A stretch of 64,000 bases of DNA from Mucilaginibacter sp. PPCGB 2223 (GCF_001705515.1 NZ_MDJS01000001.1:1116001-1180000); one strand, 5' to 3'; counted from the first letter of the stretch, positions 16,509 through 25,082 are shown. A program made the numbers and translations. Notes: generated by a model from the sequence alone, not told the origin.

Positions 16509-17259
16509 TCTTTTTTTTGCGTTTTCTGTTGGCTTTGCCGAGTTTATTAAACGCAGTGTCCATCCATTGGTTTGATACTTTTTTCAGGGCCGATTTTAAT
16601 TGCTTATCCCATTGGGCCGAAACCCTTTCGAGATCTTCCTTTTCGTAATGCTGCTCAATCATGTTAAAGCTGCCGTTCTCGTAAAGGGCGATATCAATCG
16701 GGAAATCCACATCGGCAGCGCTGATGCGCGTTGAATCGAACGACAGGAAGCCTGCTTTTAAAGCCAGCTTGAGGCTCGAGTTGGTAGTAAGGCTCCGGTT
16801 AAGTATAGCCTTGCCCTGGGCCGCGTTACCGATGATCACGTAAGGCGCGCCCTCGCCCAGTTCAACCCAGTTGCCTTCGGGATAGAGTAAGAACAATTTA
16901 TGCTCCTCGTCATCCCTCATCTGCCCGCCGATAATGGTGTTCAGGTTAAACTTAAAACCCGATTTCTCGAGCGAGTCCTTATCTTCGATAGCTACGCGTT
17001 TCACCTGTTCGCCAAAGGCATTAACCACTTTATAGAGCTTATCGTAACTGTCGGATTCTTTCTCCAATAACTCGTCAAAATAAACAATGGCCTTATCGCG
17101 TACCGAGCGCAAACCGCTCGTCATGATAAACAGGGAACAGTTCTCTTTTTGAAACACCGATAGTTTCTTTTTAATGGTCACATCGGTACCACTGGTAATG
17201 CGGGTATCGGCAATGGCCACCAGGCCCTTTTTTACTTTGATGCCTAAGCAATAAGTCAT
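16498..17259 (-). CDS. Anbu-type proteasome-like Ntn hydrolase
   Basis: 253 aa. Begins MTYCLGIKVKKGLVAIADTR. After Met removal Thr2 would be the N-terminal nucleophile, with Asp18 and Lys32 (KKKLSVF) in the places expected for a proteasome-fold catalytic set. No propeptide, as in Anbu and HslV. TSGLRSVRDKA matches the Anbu core, as does GNAAQGKAILNR. The C-terminus is an unusual Lys/Arg-rich tail (KANRKRKKK). First gene of a two-gene unit with the transglutaminase. Anbu rings are cytosolic; the natural substrate is not known. Confidence 0.88.
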   Translation of the reverse strand: MTYCLGIKVKKGLVAIADTRITSGTDVTIKKKLSVFQKENCSLFIMTSGLRSVRDKAIVYFDELLEKESDSYDKLYKVVNAFGEQVKRVAIEDKDSLEKSGFKFNLNTIIGGQMRDDEEHKLFLLYPEGNWVELGEGAPYVIIGNAAQGKAILNRSLTTNSSLKLALKAGFLSFDSTRISAADVDFPIDIALYENGSFNMIEQHYEKEDLERVSAQWDKQLKSALKKVSNQWMDTAFNKLGKANRKRKKKNEI

Positions 17260-17383
17260 AACAGATCATAAATTGAGGATAGAAAACTCAACGGCGCAAA
17301 GTAAATTATAATTTAGGTTAACTGAGGCTTGCAAGCAACATTTAATTTTAAACAGCTATATTTAATCAGCAATATCACCAATA

Positions 17384-18121
17384 ATGAAAATCAGGCAATT
17401 TTTGATCGGATCGGTAATAATCCTGCTCTCTTCCTCGGCGAAACCGGTGCTTACCGGTACCGATGTTTTGAAGATGATGTATGCCAAATATGCCGGCAAA
17501 TGGCACCGGGCATTAACGTTTAAGCAAACTACCGAACGCTACCGTAACGATACCCTGCGGTCAAAACAAACCTGGCGCGAATCAATGCTGTATCCTGATA
17601 AATTGCGCATCGACATTGAGCCGCCGGCTGATAATAATTCCATTATCTTCCGTGGTGATTCTACTTACCGTATCACTGCCGGCCAACTCAAAACAGCTGC
17701 AGCACAAGGCAACGATCTGATATTTTTATTGGGCGGCTTATATTCTTATCCTTTAGCCCAAACTATGGATAAACTTAAAAACCTTGGCTACGATGTTAAC
17801 CAGGCACACGAAGATATTTGGAAAGATAAGCCTGTGTACGTGATAGGTGCCGCGAAAGGCGACCTGAAAGTAAGCCAGTTATGGATAGACAAGGAGAACT
17901 TTTACCTGGTGCGGATGATTGAGTTTAATAAGGGCACAAAGGAAGAAGCCTTATTCGATGATCATTTAAAACTGGATAACGCCTGGACAGAAACTAAGGT
18001 ACATTTTTACATCAACGATAAACTGGTACAGGTTGAAAGCTATTACGATGTGAAGGCGGTTGCCGGCCTTGACCCGGCTATTTTCGATCCGGCACATTAT
18101 ATAAAACCTGCCAATCGCTAA
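17384..18121 (+). CDS. LolA-like outer membrane lipoprotein-sorting family protein
   Basis: 245 aa with a hydrophobic N-terminus (MKIRQFLIGSVIILLSSSA) that looks like a signal peptide. DVLKMMYAKYAGKWHRALTFKQTT and YPDKLRIDIEPP fit the opening strands of the LolA/LolB-like half-barrel, and LWIDKENFYLVRMIEF is the usual central strand pair. It is not next to a Lol transporter, so lipoprotein transport is not established. The fold assignment is moderate and the role unknown. Confidence 0.65.
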   Translation: MKIRQFLIGSVIILLSSSAKPVLTGTDVLKMMYAKYAGKWHRALTFKQTTERYRNDTLRSKQTWRESMLYPDKLRIDIEPPADNNSIIFRGDSTYRITAGQLKTAAAQGNDLIFLLGGLYSYPLAQTMDKLKNLGYDVNQAHEDIWKDKPVYVIGAAKGDLKVSQLWIDKENFYLVRMIEFNKGTKEEALFDDHLKLDNAWTETKVHFYINDKLVQVESYYDVKAVAGLDPAIFDPAHYIKPANR

Positions 18122-18126
18122 AGCTT

Positions 18127-18327
18127 TTACGAGGCAGCACTCGACCTGGTCCCTTTAAAACCGTTGCCGTTAAGAGCCGAATTAAAATAGCTTGGAAAAC
18201 TGGCGTTAACATGACCGGTATTTTCGTGTACCGATGGGTGTGCTTTAACGGCCTCGATACTTGCCGAAGATATGATGATGATGACAGGCTCGGCCCATGC
18301 TTTTTTAAGAGGATTTAGGTTCGTCAT
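18127..18327 (-). CDS. Small protein of unknown function (66 aa)
   Basis: From the ATG at 18327: MTNLNPLKKAWAEPVIIIIS, then SSASIEAVKAHPSVHENTGH and a Ser/Asn/Gly-rich end. An extension to 18429 is possible but is Cys-rich and unlike a start region. The plan (KK-x-W-x-x-P followed by an Ile/Val-rich strand and a small-residue C-terminus) resembles short precursor-like proteins common in this family of bacteria. No modification enzyme lies nearby, so a peptide-natural-product reading is speculative. Confidence 0.5.
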   Translation of the reverse strand: MTNLNPLKKAWAEPVIIIISSASIEAVKAHPSVHENTGHVNASFPSYFNSALNGNGFKGTRSSAAS

Positions 18328-18550
18328 AAGGGTTAATTTACGCTGTGATGTTGCGGCAAAAATACATTTTTTGATCGTACCTTCTATATCGGCCTTTCCG
18401 CAACTGCCACGGCAATCAACCAGCTTCAATATTATGCGAAATTAGCTTATCAGTAAACTATTTTGGCAGTTTTAGTGTACTAATCACACTTACTTTTATT
18501 GCTGCTTTAAAAATGTTTAGTTTGCGGCTATAAACCGATTTCCGCATCAA

Positions 18551-20995
18551 ATGTCGTCTGCAAAAAAAAGCCTTTTAGTACTATTATCTTTCTTTGCCGG
18601 ATTTTATCCTGCATTAGCTCAGCAAAGGATACATCTCACCAACAATTGGGAATTTATAAAACAAGACCTTGGCAGTGTTTGGGAAGCTGTTCGCCCGATA
18701 CCCGCACCCGATAACCCCGAAGGTGTACCTGTCTGGGAAAAGGTTACCCTGCCGCATTGCTTTAACAGCCGCGATGCTGTTGACCCTGCGGGGAATTATT
18801 ACCAGGGCCCGGGATGGTATCGCACCAAACTCGATATCCAGAACCCGTATACCAACGGCCGAACTTTGTTACACTTTGAAGGCGCCGGGCAGAAAACGGA
18901 TGTGTATATATACACCACCAAAGTAGGCTCGCATTTGGGCGGTTACGATGAGTGGACGGTTGATATTACCGATGCCGTGGCTGCTTTTAAAAAGACGGAG
19001 GCATTTACCAAGCGATTTAACGGCAAAGTACCTGTAGAGATACGCTGCGACAACTCTCGCGATGTGGAGAGCATCCCTTCGCGCATGTCGGATTTTTGCG
19101 TGTATGGGGGTTTGTACCGCTACCTGAGTTTAGTTTATGCTCCTGCCCTTTCGTTAGATAAAGTTTTCGCTGCTGCGGAAGTAGATAAAGATGGCAAAAT
19201 GGGCAAACTAAATATTAAAGCCCGTTTTTACAATCCGGAGAAGGTTGCCTTGGCCAATGTGCAGGTGGTGATCACCGACCCGCATGGCAAAGTGATCAAT
19301 CAGAACAGCAGCAAGCTTGCCAGCCTGAGCGCCGATGAACCGGTGGGCTTGTTTGCCATAAAAAACCCGGTGATCTGGTCGCCCGCCAGCCCACAATTAT
19401 ATACGGTTGATGTGACCGTAACAAGCGATGCGGGAACTGTGAAACAAACCGAAAAAGTGGGTTTCCGCAATTTTGAGTTTGTGGATAACGGCCCGTTTAT
19501 GCTGAACGGCAAACGGTTATTGCTGCAGGGCACACACCTGCATGCCGACCAGGCCGGTGTGGCCGCGGCCATGACCGAGGATATGACGCGCATCGACCTG
19601 CAGATGATCAAAGATATGGGCGCCAATTTTATCCGTTTGGGGCATTACCAGCAATCAAAACTGGTGCTCGACCTGTGCGACAGCCTGGGCCTTTTAGTTT
19701 GGGAAGAAACGCCCTGGTGCCGCGGCGGCCTTGGCGGCGATGTGTATAAAAACCAGGCACGCAGTATGCTCACCAATATGATCGAGCAGCATTATAACCA
19801 TCCGGCCATCATCATCTGGAGCCTGGGTAACGAGAACGACTGGCCAGGCGATTTTGAGGAGTTCGACAAGCAAAAGATCCGCACCTTTATGAGCGAACAG
19901 AACGACCTGGCGCACCGCCTCGACCCATCGCGCAAAACGGCCATCCGCCGCTGCGATTTTTGCAAGGATATTGTGGATGTATACTCGCCTACCATTTGGG
20001 CCGGCTGGTACGGTAAAGGTTTATATACCAACTATAAAGACCTGGAAGAAAAAGGCTATAAATCGGTCAAGCATTTTTTACATGTGGAATGGGGCGGCGA
20101 CAGCCACCAGTTCCGCTTTTCGGAAAACCCGGAATATGTAAAACCTAAAAATAAAAAACCGGGCGATACCACTAAAGTTGAGGTAAGCTACTCGAAAGAC
20201 GGCGACTGGAGCGAAAGCTATATCTGCAACCTGTTCGACTGGACGCTAAAGGAGCAGGAAAACATGCCCTGGCTAACCGGAACCGCCTTTTGGACATTTA
20301 AAGATTTTGCTACGCCGCTGCGCCCCGATAACCCGGTGCCGTTCATTAACCAGAAAGGCGTTGTAGCGCACGACCAAACACCGAAAGAAGAATATTACGT
20401 AGTACAATCGTACTGGAGCAATAAACCGATGGCGCATATTTACGGGCATACCTGGCCCGTGCGCTGGGGCGATGCCGGTGAAGAAAAAATGGTGAAAGTA
20501 TTTTCGAACTGCGACGAAGCCGAACTGTGGGTGAACGGCAAAAGCTACGGCACTAAAAAACGCAACAGCCAGGATTTCCCGGCTGCCGGCTTGCGCTGGA
20601 ATGTAGTATTTAATAAGGGCGATAACCATATCAAGGTAATCGCCAAAAAAGGTAAGGTTGTAATAACTGATGAACTTGATCAACAATACCAAACCGATAA
20701 ATGGGGCAAACCCGCCAAACTGGTGATGGAAAAGATAGGCGAAAAGGACGGCATAGCTACCGTACAGGTAAAACTGTACGACGCCAGCAACATCCAATGC
20801 CTCGACGCCGCTAACTGGATCAATTTCTCCCTTGCCGGGGACGGTATTTTACTGGATGACCTGGGCACCTCGACCGGCTCGCGCAAGGTGCAGGCTTATA
20901 ACGGCCGCGCGCAGATATCGGTTGATACCCGTAAGGGTAAAAGTGTGGTGGGCGTGGCGAGTACGGGGTTGAAGAGTGTGTTTGTGGAGTTGTAG
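18551..20995 (+). CDS. Glycoside hydrolase family 2 protein (beta-galactosidase-like)
   Basis: 814 aa, exported: signal peptide MSSAKKSLLVLLSFFAGFYPALA before QQRIHL. Jelly-roll sugar-binding domain (VTLPHCFNSRDA, GPGWYRTKL, LHFEGAGQKTDVYI), Ig-like domain, then the TIM barrel with WSLGNENDW holding the acid/base Glu near residue 428 and HVEWGGD holding the probable nucleophile Glu near 513. C-terminal Ig-like DUF4982-type region (VFSNCDEAELWVNGKSYG). Likely periplasmic cleavage of beta-galactosides or related plant glycans. No SusC/SusD pair or other glycosidase lies beside it. The last bases recur downstream at 21642-21680. Confidence 0.88.
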   Translation: MSSAKKSLLVLLSFFAGFYPALAQQRIHLTNNWEFIKQDLGSVWEAVRPIPAPDNPEGVPVWEKVTLPHCFNSRDAVDPAGNYYQGPGWYRTKLDIQNPYTNGRTLLHFEGAGQKTDVYIYTTKVGSHLGGYDEWTVDITDAVAAFKKTEAFTKRFNGKVPVEIRCDNSRDVESIPSRMSDFCVYGGLYRYLSLVYAPALSLDKVFAAAEVDKDGKMGKLNIKARFYNPEKVALANVQVVITDPHGKVINQNSSKLASLSADEPVGLFAIKNPVIWSPASPQLYTVDVTVTSDAGTVKQTEKVGFRNFEFVDNGPFMLNGKRLLLQGTHLHADQAGVAAAMTEDMTRIDLQMIKDMGANFIRLGHYQQSKLVLDLCDSLGLLVWEETPWCRGGLGGDVYKNQARSMLTNMIEQHYNHPAIIIWSLGNENDWPGDFEEFDKQKIRTFMSEQNDLAHRLDPSRKTAIRRCDFCKDIVDVYSPTIWAGWYGKGLYTNYKDLEEKGYKSVKHFLHVEWGGDSHQFRFSENPEYVKPKNKKPGDTTKVEVSYSKDGDWSESYICNLFDWTLKEQENMPWLTGTAFWTFKDFATPLRPDNPVPFINQKGVVAHDQTPKEEYYVVQSYWSNKPMAHIYGHTWPVRWGDAGEEKMVKVFSNCDEAELWVNGKSYGTKKRNSQDFPAAGLRWNVVFNKGDNHIKVIAKKGKVVITDELDQQYQTDKWGKPAKLVMEKIGEKDGIATVQVKLYDASNIQCLDAANWINFSLAGDGILLDDLGTSTGSRKVQAYNGRAQISVDTRKGKSVVGVASTGLKSVFVEL

Positions 20996-21013
20996 GGGCT
21001 GTTAAATCACAGG
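20977..21013 (+). repeat. Direct repeat, left copy (GH2 3' end)
   Basis: GTGTTTGTGGAGTTGTAGG and the following GCTGTTAAATCACA recur, with few substitutions and two one-base insertions, at 21642-21680. The left copy includes the GH2 stop codon. Confidence 0.7.
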
Positions 21014-21076
21014 TGATCAAAAACAGATGCACAAAACGTGCATTATCAGAAAATATCTTATAAGATAGTAAAAAGG

Positions 21077-21084
21077 TATATTTG
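21077..21084 (+). promoter_or_regulatory. -7 element before the 149-aa secreted protein
   Basis: Perfect TATATTTG, 22 bp before the start codon. Confidence 0.45.
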
Positions 21085-21106
21085 AAAATATTGATATCTA
21101 TACCTT

Positions 21107-21556
21107 ATGAAATTTTACATTGGAGTATTACTGGTACTAACTCTTGTGTTAATTGGAGTTATTCCATCTAAAGCACAGAAAAATCACTTTAACAATTCAA
21201 AGCTGGTTCATATACTTAAAGATGATCGCGGAAATATATTAGGCAAGGTGTACATTTCTGACTATCATGATGAGGGCCCTTACAGAACCGATATATTCTA
21301 TAAATTAACCATCGTCAAACAAGATAGAGGAAAAATAGACACGCTGTACTTTATAAACAATACTGTTTGGCGAAACACCAAAGGATTTGATATGAGTGCT
21401 GCGAAAGAAAATTTTTTCGGTTATAAGATCGAAATGATGAAAAATGACTCATTTAGTTTATTTATTCCTTCCCGGAATGGCATTGGAGCTTCGGATCCCG
21501 CTATCATAGTATGGGATTATAAGAAGAAGATTTTTAGGGTATTTACCGAAGAATAA
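21107..21556 (+). CDS. Secreted protein of unknown function (149 aa)
   Basis: Signal peptide MKFYIGVLLVLTLVLIGVIPSKA before QKNHF. The rest looks beta-rich (VYISDYHDEGPYRTDIFYKLTIV, YKIEMMKNDSFSLFIPSRNG). AT-richer than its neighbours. It sits between imperfect direct copies of the GH2 3' end, which suggests it was acquired as an insert. No family recognised. Confidence 0.7.
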   Translation: MKFYIGVLLVLTLVLIGVIPSKAQKNHFNNSKLVHILKDDRGNILGKVYISDYHDEGPYRTDIFYKLTIVKQDRGKIDTLYFINNTVWRNTKGFDMSAAKENFFGYKIEMMKNDSFSLFIPSRNGIGASDPAIIVWDYKKKIFRVFTEE

Positions 21557-21569
21557 AGGCCTTTCGCTA

Positions 21570-21638
21570 GCTATCCGAAGTCTACGACTTCGAAACAGCG
21601 GAAGTTACATTACGTTAAACTTAGAGACTTCGAATAGC
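21570..21638. repeat. Short inverted-repeat element A
   Basis: GCTATCCGAAGTCT (21570-21583) and AGACTTCGAATAGC (21625-21638) are inverted repeats with one mismatch around 41 bp. The interior shares TTACGTTAAACTT-like sequence with the element at 22175. Confidence 0.65.
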
Positions 21639-21641
21639 AGG

Positions 21642-21680
21642 GTGTTTGTGGAGTTATAGGAGCTTGTTAAAATCACAAGT
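21642..21680 (+). repeat. Direct repeat, right copy
   Basis: Imperfect second copy of the GH2 3' end (see 20977). Confidence 0.65.
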
Positions 21681-21743
21681 CAGCAGCTCCGCAGCTACCG
21701 CACAAGACTTGCGTTATGGCAGGAAGAAAAAAACTCAATTTGA

Positions 21744-22121
21744 TTATTCGAATCCGACCCGTTTAATTGTCGTAGAAAAAGTGATAATTAAGACACCTAT
21801 AATGAGCGTTACAAGCTGATTTAAAAATTGATAGAAATTGGCATCACCGAATATGTGCTTATCTTCATCAAGCACAGTACCTAAAATTTGTAATAGACTA
21901 CCTATTACCAAAAACACGATTACCCAAATTAAAATAACTTGTTTGGCATATTTGTTTTTTGTCATTATAAAGATCAATACCAAAGACTGGATACAAATAG
22001 GTATAAGGCCTAAAACATTTTTGCCCATCACAGACACGAATACGTTGTAAACCAACAATATAAGAATATATGCTATCAATAAAATGTAATAAATTTTATT
22101 TGTAAAAACAACTTTTTGCAT
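21744..22121 (-). CDS. Small membrane protein of unknown function (125 aa)
   Basis: Four hydrophobic segments: YILLIAYILILLVYNVFV, GLIPICIQSLVLIFIM, VILIWVIVFLVIGSLLQIL and LNQLVTLIIGVLIITF, separated by short charged loops. No motif recognised. Low GC. Downstream sequence is repeat-rich, suggesting a variable locus. Confidence 0.65.
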   Translation of the reverse strand: MQKVVFTNKIYYILLIAYILILLVYNVFVSVMGKNVLGLIPICIQSLVLIFIMTKNKYAKQVILIWVIVFLVIGSLLQILGTVLDEDKHIFGDANFYQFLNQLVTLIIGVLIITFSTTIKRVGFE

Positions 22122-22896
22122 TTGTTATAAAATTTTAGAGTTTCCTTCGTTATACTATTATAGTGAATTTCTCACTACTGGTCGAAGTTTAAAAATTTCG
22201 ACTTAACATTGTGCAAGCATTCTGCTTGGTTGAGTTGGAAGCTTAACACATTATAGGTCTGAGTTACGCTGCGTTAAACTTTGACCAGTAGTTACTGTTT
22301 TCTTGCTTGTCCCACCAAAAAACCGTATATTTATGCAATTCAGCCGGTTTCGGCTAAAGTTCTTTGATCCGATCGCATACAGGGGTATACCCATTAATAC
22401 CCATGCGATACCCATGTATTTGATGGGTGTTAAATTATACAAAAGTGCCTTTATGGCGTTTCAAGGCATATTTTAGGTAAAATTCGTTTAAAATACCCAT
22501 AAATACCCATGCCTTTTCTGAAGCTACGGTATGCAAAGCATGTGTTTTTATGATGTTTTGAAGCCTGACATGTGAAGCACTCGTTACAAACGAGCGTAAG
22601 ATACGCAAGACATCGGCATACCGATGTGATACCTATGTCATACCGATGTGTTTCATCGGTGCTAAAAACACAAAAAGCCCGAATTTGGGCTTTAAACGAA
22701 GTTTTCAATAAAAAATACGTGAAAATACCGAAGAATACCTATGTCCGTTTGTTTGATTTGTTCACTGGTTCATTGGTCATTGGTTTAGTGAAACTTGCAT
22801 TCTGTTAAGTTCGGGGATGAACTATCCGAATGTCCTTTGTGGAGATTGCTTCAGTGCCGTTTGGAATTACGCGCGGAGATACTTGCACTTTCCATC
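22122..22896. other. Repeat-rich noncoding stretch
   Basis: No convincing gene on either strand. Holds an inverted-repeat element (22175-22291), words of the type ATACCCAT (about 22385-22515) and ATACCGATG/ATACCTATG (about 22615-22750), and a hairpin AAAGCCCGAATTTGGGCTTT (22673-22692) that could terminate minus-strand transcription. Two short frames here (85 and 78 codons) have no protein-like composition. Confidence 0.55.
22175..22291. repeat. Inverted-repeat element B
   Basis: CTACTGGTCGAAGTTTAA (22175-22192) matches the reverse complement of 22274-22291 at 17 of 18 positions; 81 bp lie between. Small MITE-like element with no coding capacity. Confidence 0.7.
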
Positions 22897-23205
22897 TCAA
22901 AACAACTCTTTCGACGAGCCTACCAAAGTGAGCAACTCCTGTTTGGGTGGCTCTTCTAAACCGTGGGCTTTAAGCTGTTGCTGAAAGTGGATAAAAGACG
23001 GTAGTTCGTTCAGCAGTTTTTGCGCTGCTTCGTTTTCCTGGAAAGCGGTATGGATAAACGTTTGCCCGTCGGGACTTAAACAGCAATGGTACATAATACC
23101 CGGCGAGTTCAGCTTCCGCAGGTCGGCCATTACGGCCTGGATATTGATTTGATTCTGGGCCACAAAACCGGCTTTGGCGGTGTAGGTTACTTTGACGATT
23201 CTCAT
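22897..23205 (-). CDS. Conserved hypothetical protein (102 aa)
   Basis: MRIVKVTYTAKAGFVAQNQI, PGIMYHCCLSPDGQTFIHTA and FIHFQQQLKAHGLEEPPKQE suggest the alternating beta-alpha-beta pattern of a dimeric ferredoxin-like barrel, as in antibiotic-biosynthesis-monooxygenase-type proteins. No catalytic residues can be named. Cytosolic. Single gene. Confidence 0.7.
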   Translation of the reverse strand: MRIVKVTYTAKAGFVAQNQINIQAVMADLRKLNSPGIMYHCCLSPDGQTFIHTAFQENEAAQKLLNELPSFIHFQQQLKAHGLEEPPKQELLTLVGSSKELF

Positions 23206-23335
23206 AGTGCATTATTATTTAGTTGAAGCAACTTGAAAAGGTATTTAAAGGTAAAGCATTTATAATATACTTGCTGTTAAACTATTGTAAAACAGCGGAT
23301 ATTCTGTAAGTTAGCTTGCCTTATTTTATCACATT

Positions 23336-24487
23336 ATGCTAAAAAAATCTATCTGTACCCTACCGGGGTTATTGCTTTATGTTATTTGCTGCAGCCAGGC
23401 AGTGTATTTGCCGAAAAACTTAAAGCTCCCTGCGGATTCGGTGCGGTTGATCGACAACCTGAATAATTTTTTGATCCAGCTGCCTAAACCCGACAAAGAT
23501 AACAGCATGGTGCTGAAAGAAAACCTGCTCACCGCCGCTGCTTTGATGGATGAAATGAAAGGTATGACAGATGCAGGCGCGGATAAAAAAGGCGTTTATA
23601 AATGTTATTTGACCAATATAGTACCGCTGGATAGCAATAGTTACGTTATACAGCTTGCGTACATGGGTGTTGATGCCGGCGCTCCGGTTTTAAGGGCGGG
23701 TTTTAAGCTGATCGCGCAAAGGCGGGATGAGCAGTATTACTTTGACAGTCCGCTAAAGCGGAATACGCGTGGCTGGCAGGTTAAAAAAACCGGGAGTTTC
23801 ATCGTCTACCGCAACACTAACAACAAGGTTAGCAAGCTCGATACTTATGTAACCAAAGCCATGGCGTTTGATAAGCAGTTGCACGCGCAAAATTATACTA
23901 CCGAAGTTTACTATTGCGATAACACGGTGGATGCCCTTGAACTATTAGGCATCGACTATAAAAAGGAATATAACAGCCTGCCTTTCGCACACCTTTCGAC
24001 ATTTGAGGGCGGTAACAATCTGCACGTCATCGGCGCACAGCCAACGGAGTACGCAGCCTATGACCTGCACGACCTGTGGCATAACCGTTTGCATCACGTG
24101 GCATCAACCGATGTCATCAACCGCCCGATGGACGAAGCCACTGCCTATTTGCACGGTGGCAGCTGGGATATCAGCTGGCCGGATATCTTTAAAAAGTTTA
24201 AGGCATTTGCGGGCACGAATCACGACTGGTTATCCATTTTTACCGCGCATAGCCGGTTTGGCGATGCCAGGGCGCCGCTGTATACCGATTACGTGATAGA
24301 CGCGCTGATAGCCGAGAAAGTAGAAAAAGAAAAGGGGTTCGAGGCGGTTATGGCGCTGATATGCAGCGGAAAAAAAGAGCCCGACAACGCCGGTTTCTTT
24401 AAGGCGCTGGAAAAAGAAGCAGGGGTTACAAAGGTCAACTTTAATGCAGAGGTGGAGAAGATGGTTCAGCACGAGAACCCGCGTTAG
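23336..24487 (+). CDS. Exported protein of unknown function with His-rich motif (383 aa)
   Basis: N-terminal signal MLKKSICTLPGLLLYVICCSQA. Middle part is beta-rich and resembles an NTF2-like domain in places. Residues about 244-256 read DLHDLWHNRLHHV and are followed some 17 residues later by DEATAYLHGG. That His/His/Glu arrangement could bind a metal, like a degenerate gluzincin-type peptidase, but no HExxH is present. The stop codon TAG lies inside the GTTAGCGA repeat that follows. No enzymatic function is claimed. Confidence 0.7.
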   Translation: MLKKSICTLPGLLLYVICCSQAVYLPKNLKLPADSVRLIDNLNNFLIQLPKPDKDNSMVLKENLLTAAALMDEMKGMTDAGADKKGVYKCYLTNIVPLDSNSYVIQLAYMGVDAGAPVLRAGFKLIAQRRDEQYYFDSPLKRNTRGWQVKKTGSFIVYRNTNNKVSKLDTYVTKAMAFDKQLHAQNYTTEVYYCDNTVDALELLGIDYKKEYNSLPFAHLSTFEGGNNLHVIGAQPTEYAAYDLHDLWHNRLHHVASTDVINRPMDEATAYLHGGSWDISWPDIFKKFKAFAGTNHDWLSIFTAHSRFGDARAPLYTDYVIDALIAEKVEKEKGFEAVMALICSGKKEPDNAGFFKALEKEAGVTKVNFNAEVEKMVQHENPR

Positions 24488-24620
24488 CGATTGAAGCGCC
24501 CGCCTGCCGGACGGGCAGGGATACCGGCCCATTCGACGGGCTCAGGGTGGGCCTGTGGCTAAAGCCTGAAGGCGTATGAGCGCCCGCCTGCCGGACGGGC
24601 AGGAAAAGCGCGGCCCGCGT
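24483..24620. repeat. GTTAGCGA interspersed repeat, copy 2
   Basis: Same block order as 14301-14403, with the palindrome GCCTGCCGGACGGGCAGG present twice (around 24502 and 24583). The 5' end includes the stop codon of the preceding gene. Confidence 0.75.
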
Positions 24621-24679
24621 AGGGAAACGCCTAAATAATCGGCGCAATCGTTTTTATCATCGGTGTAATCTAAAAAGAG

Positions 24680-24687
24680 TATCTTTG
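24680..24687 (+). promoter_or_regulatory. -7 element of the rnpB promoter
   Basis: Perfect TATCTTTG ending 6 bp before the P1 helix of RNase P RNA, which fixes the distance from box to transcription start at about 5-7 nt in this genome. Confidence 0.7.
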
Positions 24688-24691
24688 CAGC

Positions 24692-25073
24692 AAAGCAAAC
24701 CGCTCTATCGCTGCCTTTCGGGGCGGAGGAAAGTCCGGGCAACACAGGGCATCCTGCTTCCTAACGGGAAGGCGCCGCCAGTTGGCGACGGAAAGTGCCA
24801 CAGAAAATATACCGCCGCGGTATTATGCCGGGGTAAGGTTGAAAACGCGAGGTAAGAGCTCACGGCCTTGTATGGTAACATGCATTGCGGTAAACCCCAG
24901 GAGTTGAAAAACCAAATAGGTTACAAAAGCGGAGCTGCCCGCTCCCTTCCGGTGCCCTGCACCGGTATTTGTAATGGGTAGGTTGTTAGAGCCTGACAGC
25001 AATGCCCGGCCCAGATAAATGATAGAGGTCCCGGTTTAACCGGGAAACAGAACCCGGCTTACAGGTTTGCTAC
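24692..25073 (+). ncRNA. rnpB: RNase P RNA (class A)
   Basis: Catalytic RNA that matures tRNA 5' ends. The diagnostic conserved blocks are in order: GGAGGAAAGTCCGGGC near 24725, CCACAGAAA near 24799, GGTAAGAGCTCACGG near 24850, GATAAATGATAGAGG near 25014 and ACAGAACCCGGCTTAC near 25047. P1 is closed by AGCAAACC (24694-24701) pairing with GGTTTGCT (25064-25071). The ends are set from that helix and are good to a few bases. Confidence 0.97.
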
Positions 25074-25082
25074 TGGAATTAA

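Noticed and set aside
22370-22650. Possible CRISPR-like array
   Set aside because: Words are short, irregularly spaced and degenerate; no cas gene in the window.
22451-22808. Two overlapping short frames (85 and 78 codons) in the noncoding stretch
   Set aside because: Composition is not protein-like and the repeats of the region explain the open frames.
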